Below, one piece after another: positions 11,052 through 23,300 of a stretch of DNA of 64,000 nucleotides (the first letter of the stretch is position 1; each line of letters opens with the position of its first letter). The position numbers were made by a program, and so were the translations under genes. Location of the stretch: the NCBI GenBank assembly GCA_014825775.1, contig MVAQ01000006.1:62001-126000 (forward strand), written 5' to 3'. The notes beneath the pieces were generated by a model that saw nothing but the letters and a program-made list of their open reading frames with translations, ran no database searches and was not told where the DNA came from. The DNA is from Krasilnikovozyma curviuscula. Its lineage: Eukaryota > Basidiomycota > Tremellomycetes > Cystofilobasidiales > Mrakiaceae.

Positions 11052-13355
11052 TTAGTCCCATCCCCCAACAGCCCAACCTTCCTCCTCATCGTCGTCCTTC
11101 TTTTCGTCCTTCCTCTTCCCAAACACCTCTGCTAGATCAACGACCTTTGTAGTCGTAACCACACCCTTCTTGTTCTTCTTAGACGAAGATGCAGCTGTAC
11201 CAGAGGGTTTAATTTCGATGACCTTAAGGACAGAGGATTGCGTTGAAGAGATAGCTGGTCGATTGGGATCTTCTTTGTCCAGTTGTGGGACAGCTCCGAT
11301 GGGAGCGGCTGGGGTGTTAGAAGAAGGTAGACCAGAAGCTGGCTTAGATTTCAAAGCAGTTTGAGGAGGAGGAGAAGTACGAGCAATGGCTGATTTTGGG
11401 GCTGCCTTCACTGGTGCTGGTGCTGCTTTGGTGATGTAGGGGGTTGCGGGCGTCTTCGCAGCAGTTTCTTCATCCTCGACATCCTTCTTCCCACCTCGAG
11501 CGGTACGTTTCCTCTTCTTCGCACCATTCTCATTGACATCCTCCGCTGTATCCTTCTCTTCCGCAACATCGGCTGGCAGAGATCCTTTGGGATTCCTTTT
11601 CCTCTTCCTCGTCTTCCCACTTTTCTCGAGTCTGCCAATTTCTCCACTACCATCCTCTTCAATTTCATCATCATGAGTAGGTTCAATATCAGCATCTCTG
11701 GTGGAAGCAGAACCACGGACTCCCAGAGGCATGTCGTTTCCGTCAGAAAGAGTCCTGGGCTTGGAGTGTTCAGTTGAGAGGGCTGCTCGTGCTGTTGGAA
11801 GTGGTGGCTCTCGAATCACTTTACGTTGGATGATTCTTTGAGAATCAAGGATTTGAAGGGCAGGAAAGTGAGACTGAATCTGCGAGCGAGGGAAAAAACA
11901 AATTACATAGCGATGAGAGCTTGGACTCAGCTCACGTCATTCTCAAACTGATGCGAGGTGTGAAGTATTAAAACTTACAGACGTCGTGTAGTCCTCCTTA
12001 GAAGCGACAGGATTGCCTTTCAAACCCAAACTTCTCAACCCGTTCGCACCGCGACCTTCGTCCCCACCTCCTATCAGCCCCTCCAATCCTTCCCAACCCT
12101 CGATTAAACACCCACTCAGCTCCACCACCTCCAAACCTTTTCCCCGCTTCTCCTTGACACTCTGGTTATGCGAGTCAGTCGGTATGAAGCCTTTACCCCA
12201 CGAGCCGAAATGATCTGGGAGATTATCGATAGGGTTGTGTGAGAGAGACAAGATTCGGAGGTTACCCAACGCCGATAGGTCTGGTAGTCCAGAGGGTGTT
12301 ATTGAGCAATGAGAAGCAGAGAGCTTGTTGAGAAGCGCCAAGGAACTGATTGTCGATGGGAGAGATGATAGGTTAGGATTGTTGGAGAGAATGACGGAGT
12401 TGAGGTTCTGGAGGGTCACAAAGAGTGACGCTGGAATCGTTTTAAGGTTGTTGTTGTTCAATACCAGGGCTTTGAGAGATGTCAGAGAGAGGAGTTCTCT
12501 TGGCAACATTGGAAGTTCACAATGAGGCATGTTGAGGACTGCGACAGTAGCAAGGGCGGGCTGTCAGCGCTGGGGTCTACTGGTTCAAACCAAACCTTAA
12601 CTCTTACCAAAGAGTCCAGTCAATGTCTCCAGCCCTGAAAACTCCCTCAGTTCTGTGTTCCCACTCAATGACAACCAAGTCAGGCTTGAGCTCAGTTCTT
12701 TAATCCATTCGATACTCTTCAACCCACAGTTACTCAGATCCAGCTTGTTGATATTTTGAATTTCAAATTTCGGTGCTGAGAGGATCTGAGTACCAGCCAA
12801 AGACAGCGAGGTGGATTTCTGTTTCGGTGCGGGCGGTGGGGTCCAAGTCGACGTCGGTGCATTTTCTTCTTCGTCGTCACCTTCGTTGTTCGTAGTCACT
12901 CCAGGGAATGCTTTACTTCTGTCCTTCCCCAACCTGACAGAGTTCGACCCTTCAGGCCGATTTCCTTGTCTCCTGTCAAATTTACCTCCTCGACCACCGC
13001 CTCTACCACGTCCCGCACTTGACGAAGCTCCCCTCTCCCTTTGACGCAGGTCTGAACGTTCTTCCCTGTTGAATCGGGGTCCATTGTAAGGTGTTGACCC
13101 CGTTGGAGTACCAATCAGCTTCTGGAGCAGCGTCGGTTCGCCGTCCTGCTGCTGCTGAGCGAGTTTTGTCTGGATTTTCCTCGAACGAGCTGGGTCGATG
13201 GACTTATATGCTGCAAGTTCATTTGAGGAACTCACTCGAGGCTTCTTGAACGGTCGTTGGGCCATGGTGGGGCTGTCTTCTTTCGTTGGATCTGGTTGCG
13301 AGCTGCGTTTCATGAAATTTCGCGCAATTGGGTGGGTGGTTCTCAACTCGGACAT
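11052..13355 (-). CDS. leucine-rich repeat protein, probably nuclear, function unknown
   Basis: Three exons (13355-12608, 12538-11979, 11879-11052) give 711 residues. Residues 1-200 are basic and disordered with an RG-rich patch (GRGRGGGRGGK). Residues about 205-420 form a leucine-rich repeat array with typical units such as LNKLSASHCSITPSGLPDL and LRILSLSHNPIDNLP. The last 270 residues are charged and Ala/Pro-rich, with several clusters resembling nuclear localisation signals (KTRKRKRNPKG, KKRKRTARGGKK) and an acidic tail ending WAVGGWD. RG patch plus LRR plus NLS-like tail suggests a nuclear or nucleolar scaffold, but I do not recognise an orthologue. It is divergent from the GT15 gene, with 282 bp between the start codons. 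Confidence 0.78.
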
Positions 13356-13637
13356 ATTTTTTCACTTCCTTCTCCTCGACTTGATCACACTGTATGCATA
13401 AGAACAACTCCCTACTACTAACCTCACTCCACTTGGGTTCATACCTTCTCCTTGCAGAATCCGGATGGTCGCCACGAAACCTTGAATCTTGATCCAGGCT
13501 GCCAGGGTTTTAAGTTTCTCAGTCTGTCCTTGATAGCCACAACGACTTTCCAGTCTCAAACCCGCAACCCTCCAGGAAATGGTATAGAGAAGAAAGCAAT
13601 AGGATCTTCAATAGAGCATCAAGATCGTCGTCCACCG

Positions 13638-15593
13638 ATGGCATCGTTCAACTTCCCTCGCCTGAACCCCTTCTCTCGTCTCCTCGTCCTCATCGTCGCC
13701 CTGTCCATCGGAATCATCAGCCTGTATACCCTCTTCATCCCTCGAATAGAAACTTCGCCTTACAGAACAGTCCAACAGCAACAATCTTATGCAGCGGACG
13801 TCGTGAGCAGCAATGAATCGCTCATCTTGCCTTTCAGAGGCTCGAAGCTCGACATGCAGTCGTACAGCCATCAGTTGGCGACCAGACAAAAGGCAAACGC
13901 CACCTTTGTAATACTGGCTAGGAACTCTGATGTCTGGGAGGTGGTTAAAAGTATAGAGAGCATAGAAGATCGAGTGAGTCCTCCAAACGAATTGATGCTG
14001 CCCTTCTTCCACTCCTTTCTGATTCGTATCTTATTCGCCAGTTCAACTGGTGGGCGGGATATTCATATACATTCTTAAATGAACAACCTTTCGACAATCA
14101 GTTTAAGACAGCAATCGAAGGCATCATCTCGACGACGGCAGAGTTCGGTGTGATTCCAAAGGAACACTGGGAGCAGCCTGATTGGGTGGATGAAGATAAG
14201 GCCACTGAAGGAAGGAACAAGATGAAGGAAAACAATATAATTTATGGTGACTCGGTTCCTTATGTAAGTTTTTTCGACTTGGTGGCTTTCCAAACCTCGC
14301 CTTTTATCAACTGCGCCGCTGACCTTTGCATGTCTTTTGTTGTTTGCCGGCTTGTAGCGGAACAGTACGTTGAAAATCCACCGAATCAGACGTTTGATTT
14401 TTGTCACTAACCTTGTTGTCTGGTTTCCAGTGTGTCGATTCAACTCTGGATTCTTCTATCGACACCCTCTAATGTTGAAGTATCGCTACTACTGGCGAAT
14501 CGAGCCAAGTGTCCAATTCTATTGCGATATCAAATACGACCCCTTCCTTGTCATGCAGGAACAGAACAAAGGTGTGTTACTCACCGATCCGTTCTTTGGC
14601 CCCAAAGACTGAACAAGAAGTGTGATTGCCCCGGTCCGTATTAGTCTATGGATGGACTCTCAGTCTGTATGAATACAAAGCGACTATCGAAACTCTTTGG
14701 GATGCTACTAAGGAGTTCATAGAACTCCACCCGGAGCACGTTGCGAAGGACAACTCGATGGGCTTCCTCAGTGATGATGGTGGTAAAGAATACAACTTGT
14801 GTCATTTCGTTAGTGCTTCTTCGTACCAGCTCTTTTCCTTCAGAAGCATCGGTTTTCTGTATGATGATTCGTTTGTGCTTGTTGCTCATTGTTCTACTTT
14901 TCGATCTTTGACAGTGGTCCAATTTTGAAATTGCCGACCTCGACTTCTGGAGAGGTGAAGCGTATAGTTCCTACTTCGACTATTTGGATAAGAAAGGAGG
15001 GTTTTACTATGAGAGGTGGGGTGACGCACCTGTCCATTCGATTGGTGCTGCGTTATTTGCACCTAAAGACCAGGTCCATTTTTTTGTGGGTCCCATCTTT
15101 TATCAAGACCACCCGCAATCCCCTCAGCATATCCTTTAGACGCTAACTTTTTTCTTTGTTTATTTTTGAACTTCCGGGGATTTGGTCAGAGTGACGTGAG
15201 CGCTGCCAGAACTGCGTTTGGTCTTGTTTCTTCGTCAAATGCTGACATTAGTGCTCTTTTGCAGATCGGTTACTATCACGGACCTTACTGGCATTGCCCA
15301 ACTGGAGATGCACATGGAGCACTGCGGTGTTCTTGTAAAGTAGAAGATAACTTCGATGACCGTCAGTTTATCCGCAGGTCCCGCCCTATACGATACGTAA
15401 GCTGATAGCTATTCTCAACGTTTTGTTTGCTCATTGATCGTCTGTCATAGACTGGTATTCTTGCACAGTAAGTTTTACTTGCATTCACCGTCTAATTCTG
15501 TGTGATCGTTTGTTGACGATGGATGTGGTCTTGATTTCGCAGAACAAGTACAAAGCGCTGTACCCACACCACAAATGGTTTGGTAGTCCATAA
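13638..15593 (+). CDS. GT15 alpha-1,2-mannosyltransferase (Kre2/Mnt1/Ktr family), copy A
   Basis: This is a type II Golgi membrane enzyme that would transfer mannose from GDP-mannose onto O- or N-linked glycans. Ten exons: 13638-13973, 14042-14263, 14358-14364, 14431-14571, 14645-14808, 14915-15085, 15190-15195, 15265-15361, 15451-15467, 15543-15593; total 403 residues. A cytosolic tail plus hydrophobic anchor (about residues 13-35) precedes the GT15 catalytic domain. Landmarks are [54 protein letters not shown] (conserved GT15 active-site block) and [15 protein letters not shown]. Two exons are only 7 and 6 nt and one is 17 nt; they are needed to maintain frame and the family sequence YRNMCRF and SDIGYYH. 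It is the first of a tandem pair with copy B. Confidence 0.94.
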
Positions 15594-16060
15594 CCCGTTC
15601 CCTCTGATAAAATATTGAACAGTCCGTTCCCGCCTATGGGCCATATTCACTGTAGATCAGTGGTGGGGCAGTAGTCGTGCATGCTTGTTTGAAAGCATTG
15701 AGAGCACTTTCGCCAAGGTGAAGTCTGTGATGTTAATTAGATCTTGACAACATGTATTTATGGAAAAGAACGTAGAACAATCTTGTTTCGTCACCAGAGG
15801 GTTGCCGAAAGTCTCACCACTGCCACCCGCCAGTCAGTAGTCACCGCGACGAACGCCCCAAGCTGCAGCGCAGCTTGAGTGAAACTCTAGCCTTGCCCAA
15901 ATCAACTTTCTTTTTACTTCCTCGACCGGCAACCTACAGCTATCACTTTCTTGAAACTTAAATCTTGTAACAACATCCTACAGTCTGGCTGGTAACCTGC
16001 AGCGAAGAGAACCTTAATCCAACTAGAGGAGATTTCATCCAACAGCCGGAAACAGGCAAC
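15594..16060. other. intergenic between tandem GT15 genes
   Basis: A 467-bp spacer holds the copy A 3' flank and copy B promoter/leader. The leader part (about 15900-16060) is pyrimidine-rich. No GT15 fragment or other exon is seen, so the duplication left no obvious third remnant. Confidence 0.6.
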
Positions 16061-18110
16061 ATGGTACAACCTCTGACCTCACTGAGGTTGACAACACCTC
16101 GTCTGATTGTCCTTGGTACTATCGTCGTACTCTCTCTGGTCTCATTGCTAAGGGTAGGAGGGAAACCAGTATATCATCATATCTCGTCCACTTTCCCTAG
16201 TTCAAAATACTCGGGGTCCAGCTTGACATATCCTCCAAGCATGCCTCTCGTGGGCTCCAGGCTAGATGAGGAAGGAAAACCGAGTGGCATTGAAGGCAGG
16301 AGGAAAGCAAATGCGACGTTTGTGATACTAGCTAGGAATTCAGATATATGGGAGGTGGTCAAGAGCATTGAGAGTATTGAGGATAGAGTTCGTTCAACGC
16401 AGCCTACTGCCAGTCTTACTCCTCAATCTGATGCATTATCTTGTTTTCTTCTACGTAGTTCAACTGGTGGGCAGGTTATGAGTACGTCTCTTTCTAAAAT
16501 CTGAGCTTACTCCCTTGGCGTGTGCTCGATCGAATTGTTGACGCCGAGCACGCTTGCCCCTCCCGCCTTGATTACAGCTATGTCTTCCTCAACGATGTTC
16601 CGTTCGACGATCAGTTCAAGAAGGTCATCGGAGCAATGATATCTTCCAAAGCGTCATTTGGGACGATACCGAAGGAGGACTGGGTCCAGCCAGACTGGAT
16701 CGATGAGGAAAAGGCAACAAAGGCTAGAGAACAAATGGTCGCTGAGAATGTCATCTATGGTGGAAGTGTACCCTATGTAAGTTTGTCACTCCGTTGTGTT
16801 TTTCGCAACAACAGTCTAGCGCCGCCTTTTGCTGAAACCCTTTCTCTTCTGCCCTCTTCGATCAGCGAAACAGTAGGTTAACGATACCTGGAAGCTCATG
16901 CTGTATGCATACTAACTAAGATTCTGCCCAGTGTGTCGGTTTAATTCTGGTTTCTTTTACCGTCAACCTCTGATGATGCAGTACCGGTATTACTGGAGGA
17001 TAGAACCATCAGTGAAGTTCTACTGCGACCTAAAATACGATCCCTTCGTGAGCCTTATTTATAAATTTGTTTGGTGAAGGAATACTCTAACATCTTTGAG
17101 TTTTGTACAGCTCGTCATGCAAGATGAGAAGAAAGTGTACGGGTTCACTTTGTCGCTGTTCGAGTTTACCGAGTGAGCCCATAGCGTTTCATTCGCTCTC
17201 ATCTTGCTTGAATTAATAGATTGTACTATTCTAGGACAATCGTCACCCTCTGGGATGCGACAAAGGAATTCATGGCTCTCCACCCAGAACATCTCGCCAA
17301 GGACAACTCAATGGACTTCTTGTCGGACGATGGAGGTGTAGAATACAACCACTGTCACTTCTGTAGGTCTCATTTCTGCTTCTTATATCTCTGACCAAGA
17401 TTTGAGACTGACCGGAGCATGCTGGACAAATCCGACAGGGTCTAATTTTGAAATTGGTGACCTAGAATTCTGGAGAGGCCCAGCGTACACTGCGTATTTC
17501 GACTACTTGGAGTCCAAAGGTGGTTTCTACTACGAGAGATGGGGTGATGCTCCTGTGCACTCGATTGGTGTTGGGCTGTTCGCGAGGAAGGACGAGATCA
17601 AATTCTTTGTGAGCAGTGGTCTCTAGCTCGTTCTCACTGCGCCAGTATCTTCCATCCTTGCTAATCGTATATCTTGCTTTCAGAGTGATATTGGTTACTA
17701 CCATGGGTCAGTTCATCATCGTTCAAAACTCGATATCCTAAGATTGTATCTCACCTCACTCTGTGACCACCTGATTTTGGACCTCTAGACCATACACTCA
17801 CTGTCCAACCGGTCCAGCTCATGCTCTGAATAGGTGTTCATGTAAGGAAGAAGACAACTTTGACAACCGTAAGTTGTACTCTCTAAGTTTGACTCTGCAA
17901 GTACGCCTAATCCTGCTCCTCTGTTTGTTTCCTGCTCCTGTGCGTTGTCGTTCTTGGAAACTTCAGACTGGTTCTGCTGTACTGTGAGTTCTTCAATCTG
18001 TTTCTCTTTGGTTAGCGTTGATACTCACTACCCTTCAACTACGTTTCTTCTAGAACAAATGGAAAGCCATCCATCCGGGTCAGGAATGGTTCGGAAGCCC
18101 TAACCCATAA
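16061..18110 (+). CDS. GT15 alpha-1,2-mannosyltransferase (Kre2/Mnt1/Ktr family), copy B
   Basis: Tandem paralogue of copy A with the same predicted Golgi role. Twelve exons: 16061-16387, 16459-16481, 16578-16776, 16866-16872, 16932-17047, 17111-17172, 17235-17362, 17439-17608, 17684-17706, 17789-17868, 17967-17983, 18054-18110; total 402 residues. An N-terminal signal anchor (about residues 11-30) precedes [58 protein letters not shown] and [15 protein letters not shown]. It shares the 7-nt and 17-nt microexons with copy A but has four introns copy A lacks and misses two that copy A has. Intron 1 uses a GTTCGT donor. The N-terminal stem is much more diverged than the catalytic domain, as expected for this family. 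Confidence 0.94.
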
Positions 18111-18980
18111 GAAGTTCAAGTCTCAAAATCAGCGTGAATGGGCTGAGATGGTGAGATTGGCCGAGAGATTTGTTCCGAAGTCCACTTCTGATGAAAACGA
18201 TGGGTTGGGATGCGCAAAGCGCGAGTTTGAAGTTTGTTTGAGGTTAGATGAGATGCAGGCTGCTTATCCGGTTTCCGTTCACTTCGACAAATGAAAATGT
18301 TCTCTCACTTGCTTATTTTCAAAAATTATCCAAGAATTTGTACTAAACGATATCGGAGCGACTGCGACTCGATCGCTCCGCTTCTTTCTTTTGTTGTCGG
18401 GTATCTGCTGTCTCCATAGATAAGATGAGGGTCTTTTGACAGCGTAGCAAAACGTTTTATCCTCTGTTCAGACGCACTACGTTCCAGCCATCGAGTAGCT
18501 TTCACCCTCCGACCTCAGGTGCATGTTGTGAACGAGAAACTGATGAGGGTGTTCACTTCGCCTTCCTGTTGTTCCCTCGTCTATTTAGTTTGATTGAGAT
18601 TTCTGAGCAGGGCTGTTCGTGAGTCCTAGTCTATAAAGGAAGTGATTTGCTTTTGTTTTGCTTCTAGCACGGTCTCCGCTTTCGAGGCAAGAGCTCCTTG
18701 TGACCATTATCTCTTCAGAAGTCTTCTCTTTCATCCAGCTATATGAAATAGAACGTTTTCCCTTCAGGCATTTTGCTCAACTTCGCAAAGTTGACAGCCA
18801 CTGGACTGGCCACCAACCGTCTCCCAACTTTTTGTCCAAAGTTTGTAAGAAGAGCCTCCCCTCGACACATTCTTCTGTCCACTTATCATCTTCTCTTTCA
18901 TTTCCGTTGCAGTTTGTGTTTCCAGTGTCTTGCTAAGAGGAAACTAGGTGAGAAACTCCTCAGCGACAGCCAAAAGGAAA
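18111..18980. other. intergenic: GT15-B 3' flank and SNRNP27 promoter/leader
   Basis: No supported exon in 870 bp. Several short open stretches lack family features. The part nearest SNRNP27 (18700-18980) is pyrimidine-rich and may include an untranslated 5' exon or intron. Confidence 0.5.
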
Positions 18981-20044
18981 ATGTCCAGCTCAAGAAGCTC
19001 TTACCCACACTCTCGAGACCACAGAGACTCTAGGGATACCAGAGACCGTCGCTCTCTCTCACCTGAAGGGCGATCTAGAGGCAGTGGGGGTGGTGATAGA
19101 GGAGGAAGGGACGACAGGTACTCTTCCTCTCATCGAGACTCGAGAGGCGGCTACTCGGACAGGGACAGGGACCGAAGGGACTCCCATAGGGATGACAAGG
19201 ACAGAGGGTCATACCACAGTAGCAGCAATAGAGGGTATGATGATCGAGGGTACGGTCGGGATAGGGACAGAGACAGCAGAGGAGCAGGAGGTTACGACAG
19301 AGATAGAGAGAGAGACAGAGATCGTGACTCTGGTCGAGAAAGAGAAAGAGACAGGGATTACAGAAGGGATAGAGATAGGTCTCCTCCTCCTCGACCTGTT
19401 GAGTCTATCAAGAATAGTGAGAGTGTAGGCGGTGGTAGTGAAAAAGGTCAGCCGCATCCATTTTCTCCTCTATATCCCAGCAATCGCTGACGTGCTCCTC
19501 TCCATGAACAGGATTATCGCCGGCTCCCATGTCACCCAAGAGGATTCAAATTTCGATGAAAGGAGCGTCATCTCGCTCTACGGCAGCAGGACCTTCAAGC
19601 TCAAGCACACCACCACCTCCTCCTCCCCCACCAACCGCTTCATTCGACAATCCGGACCGAGAAGGGAAAGGGGGAGAGGATGAAGAAGACGACTATGTTG
19701 TTGATGACGGGGGTATGGATGAGGAAATGGCAAGAATGATGGGTTTCGGTGGATTCAACAGTACCAATGTACATTCCTACCCTCTTTACATTCTTGTTTG
19801 TTGATTTTAAACACTGATCACTTCTGTAACTTTTTTCGTTTAGAACAAGCACGTTACCTCAAATACCGCCGGTGATGCTCACGTCACGAAACAAAGAACT
19901 TGGAGACAGTATATGAACAGGAAGGGTGGTTTCAACAGGTTAGTATCAGTGCTTGCCATCTTTTCATCTTCATTGCTAAACTGACTTGAGTTACTGACTT
20001 GGTCTCCTTTGAATTACAGACCTCTGGAGAAAGTCAAAGACTGA
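18981..20044 (+). CDS. SNRNP27: U4/U6.U5 tri-snRNP 27 kDa protein
   Basis: This is a spliceosomal protein of the tri-snRNP. Exons 18981-19446, 19512-19768, 19844-19938 and 20020-20044 encode 280 residues. The N-terminal 150 residues are an RS/RD-type low-complexity region (repeated RDRDRD, RDSRG) like that of metazoan SNRNP27. The middle has a short proline run. The diagnostic C-terminus reads EEMARMMGFGGFNSTN, HVTKQRTWRQYMNRKGGFNR and PLEKVKD. The strong match is confined to the last 60 residues, as usual for the family. ATG 18981 was chosen because the open frame upstream has no other ATG. The residue spanning exons 3-4 falls inside the invariant GGFNRPL motif, supporting the last 25-nt exon. 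Confidence 0.92.
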
Positions 20045-20309
20045 TTGCGCCATGATCGAGTGTCAGACCGTTGCAGCTCTGGCACCTAGGGCTCGGGAAT
20101 CGAAGAAGTTGCCCAGGGAAGGGAAGTTAAGATTAGTTCTTTTTTGTTGATGAATAGAATGTTTCTGTATCTTGTCCCGCGAAGAAAGTGCCGTTTCCTA
20201 AAATAAGCAACTCACCCCGAACTCACTCGCGAACGTCTCTCGTACCACTTTGAAGCCAAGCCCAACCAGATTTCACTGCTAACCACCACCCCCATCTCAC
20301 TTGAGAAAA

Positions 20310-23300
20310 ATGGCTCCTCCAGTCTACTCGCTCTCTGAGCCTCCTCCAAACCAGGTCACCGACCTGTCTCGATGGAGGCTCAAAGTTGGCGACGGAAACC
20401 ATGGTCGACACCAATGGGTCTACTTGGAATCGGATGAACAAGTCAAGAAATGGCCTCAGACAACGGAGGACAAGTACTGGCTGGGACTAGAGACGGTAGG
20501 TTTGACCTTCTCTCCAATTCTAAAAGAGCTTGATGAGCTGACAGGGCAACTCTTTGGTCCTGGGGTTTCATGCACGTCAGGACGCTCCTGATTTGCCAAG
20601 GGCGACGACACCTCTCGATGCAGCTAGAAATGGGTATGAGTTCTACAAACTCATTCAATCCCACGATGGACACTGGGCTGGTGAATATGGAGGACCCATG
20701 TTCTTGATTCCAGGTGAGCATTTAGTTACATTCCTCTGCGCGCACTTTTTTTTTTGGTATCTGAAACTTCCCTTTGGAATATCTAGGTTGTGTGATTGGA
20801 ACTTATGTGATGGGTCATAATCCTTACAACGAATACGAGAAGGTGGAGCTGATTAGATATTTAAAAAATCGAGCTGATCCTGATCTGGGAGGATGGGGAA
20901 TGTAAGCTGAAACGACTCCTCTCGTTCATTCTCTGAGGCTGATAAGATTCTATTCCACATTTCTGCTAGTCATACTCATTCACCTCCTACGGTATTTGGA
21001 ACGGCCCTCACCTACACCTCTCTTCGAATCCTGGGCGTCCCAAAGGACGAGCCATTCATGCTGAAGGCTCACAAGCGACTGCATGAGATGGGAGGTACTA
21101 AAACCATTCCGTCTTGGGGAAAGGTCTGGTTGAGCTTGATGGGCTGCTACGAATGGAACGGCGTCGTCAGTTTGTTCCCTGAGCTCTGGTGAGACTTGCG
21201 CTTTTGCGTTGTTGTGTATATGCCTTCATTTCACTCAGCGTGCTTATCATTGGAACGAATTCAATTCCAGGTACCTCCCCGAATGGCTTCCAGTCCACCC
21301 TTGGAGATGGTGGATCCACAATCGAAATGTCTACACGCCGATGGCTTGGCTGTATGGAAACAGATATGTGATGAAACCTACACCGCTGGTCTATGAACTC
21401 CGAGCTGTGAGTCTTTATAGCAGCCTAGGAATTCTGGAAGATGTGTATCTGACTAATACTCTTCTTACTGCGTGCTTCACACAGGAGCTCTACACTGAAC
21501 CATACGAATCGATCAGCTGGATCCCTCAACAATCTAACATCTCCTCCTTCGACATATATTCACCACATCACCCAGTATTTCAAGCAATCTCGTACCTCCT
21601 GATCGTCTACGAGATCATTCTTCCGTACCTCCCACCGCTGCAGTATCTCCGCCGTCTTGCTCTGGCCAAGATCTACAACTACGTCACAATGGAAGACGAG
21701 GACACTGATTTCGGAACGGTTGGCCCAGTCAGTAAGATGTTCAATTGGGTGGTCAGGTGGGCGAAGGAGGGTGACAAAAGCGGTGCGGTGCAAAGACACA
21801 AGGAGACGTTGAGCGACTTCTATTGGATGGGTAGAGAAGGGCTGATGATGACAGGAACGAATGGTAGTCAACTTTGGGTATGTGCTGAGGTATGATTATC
21901 ATAGCAATCTGATACTTACGATGTTGTTCTTTATGTGCCAGGACGCTGCTTTTATTGCTCAGGCACTCACGGAAACTGGCCTTGCTGACGAACCTCAAAA
22001 CAGAGAAAGTGTGTTGAAGCTCCTAGACTGGCTGGACAAATGCCAGATTCAGGAAAATCGTGAATTTTCTCCTGCTCCTCAATGATCTGTCGCTTTCAAA
22101 CTGATCACATTGTCGTTTTGTAGCCAAACACTACCCTCAGGATTATCGACACTCGTCCAAAGGCGCGTGGCCCTTCTCTACTCCCTCTCAAAGTTACACC
22201 GTGTCCGATTGCACTGCTGAAGGTCTCAAGGCCGTTATGGGCATCCAAGAACTCTCGTTCGTCCTTTTTGACCTTATTTCTCTTCTGATCGCACCTTTGG
22301 TTGAATTGCGCTGTCTGTTTTAATAGTTACGCACCGCATCCAGTCCTTCCACCACGTCTCAAAGACAGTGTTGACCTCCTACTTTCCCTTGAGAACAGAT
22401 CCGGTGAAGGTGGTTTTGCGTCGTACGAGCTTGTTCGAGGGTCGAAGAGGTTGGAATGGCTGAACGCGGCGGAGGTCTTTGGAAACATCATGATCGAGTA
22501 TGCCTACCCGGAGTGTACGACGAGTGCTCTGTCTGGCTTGAAGGTGTTCTCGGAAAAGTTCCCGGAGTATAGGAAGGACGATATCGAGTCAGTGCTACTC
22601 CTGTCTTGCTAAAAGTTGACCCTTCGAGCTGACAAAATCTGTAACTGTATTGCGGGAAAAAGTGGCTGTATCAGTAGATCAATTGACTACATCCACTCTT
22701 CTCAACGTTCAGATGGATCATGGTTTGGCTCTTGGGGGATTTGCTTCACTTGTAAGTAATGTCGCTGTTTTCCTCTTGCTTCCTGCGGTGCTGACCATCT
22801 CTGCCCTTCACTCTCGGCTCTTCACAGACGCTATGAACTTCGCCATCGAGTCACTCACTCTCGCTGGAGAGACTTACTCTAATTCTCAGTCTGTCAAGAG
22901 AGCTTGCGAATTCCTCTTGGCCAAACAAATGGATGACGGAGGATGGGGAGAGACGTACATGGTAAGCTTTCATTATCTATTTATCAAACCTCGTTTGGTA
23001 ATTGTTAACTTAAACCTCCTCATTATTTGCACGCAGTCTTGCGTCACGGGTGAATACGCCCAGCACGAGTCTTCTCAGGTAGTCCAGACAGCTTGGGCTC
23101 TCCTCACTCTGATCAACGCTAGGTACCCAAACCCTGAACCGATTAAGAGAGCGATAAATCTCATCATGTCGAGACAGAACTCCGATGGTAGTTGGACTCA
23201 AGAAGATATCGAGGGAATTTTCGTAAGTCGAGAGGGTAACTAGTCCGTGTAGAGACTTTACGACTGACAGTTTTTCCCCTTTTTTAGAACAAGAACTGCG

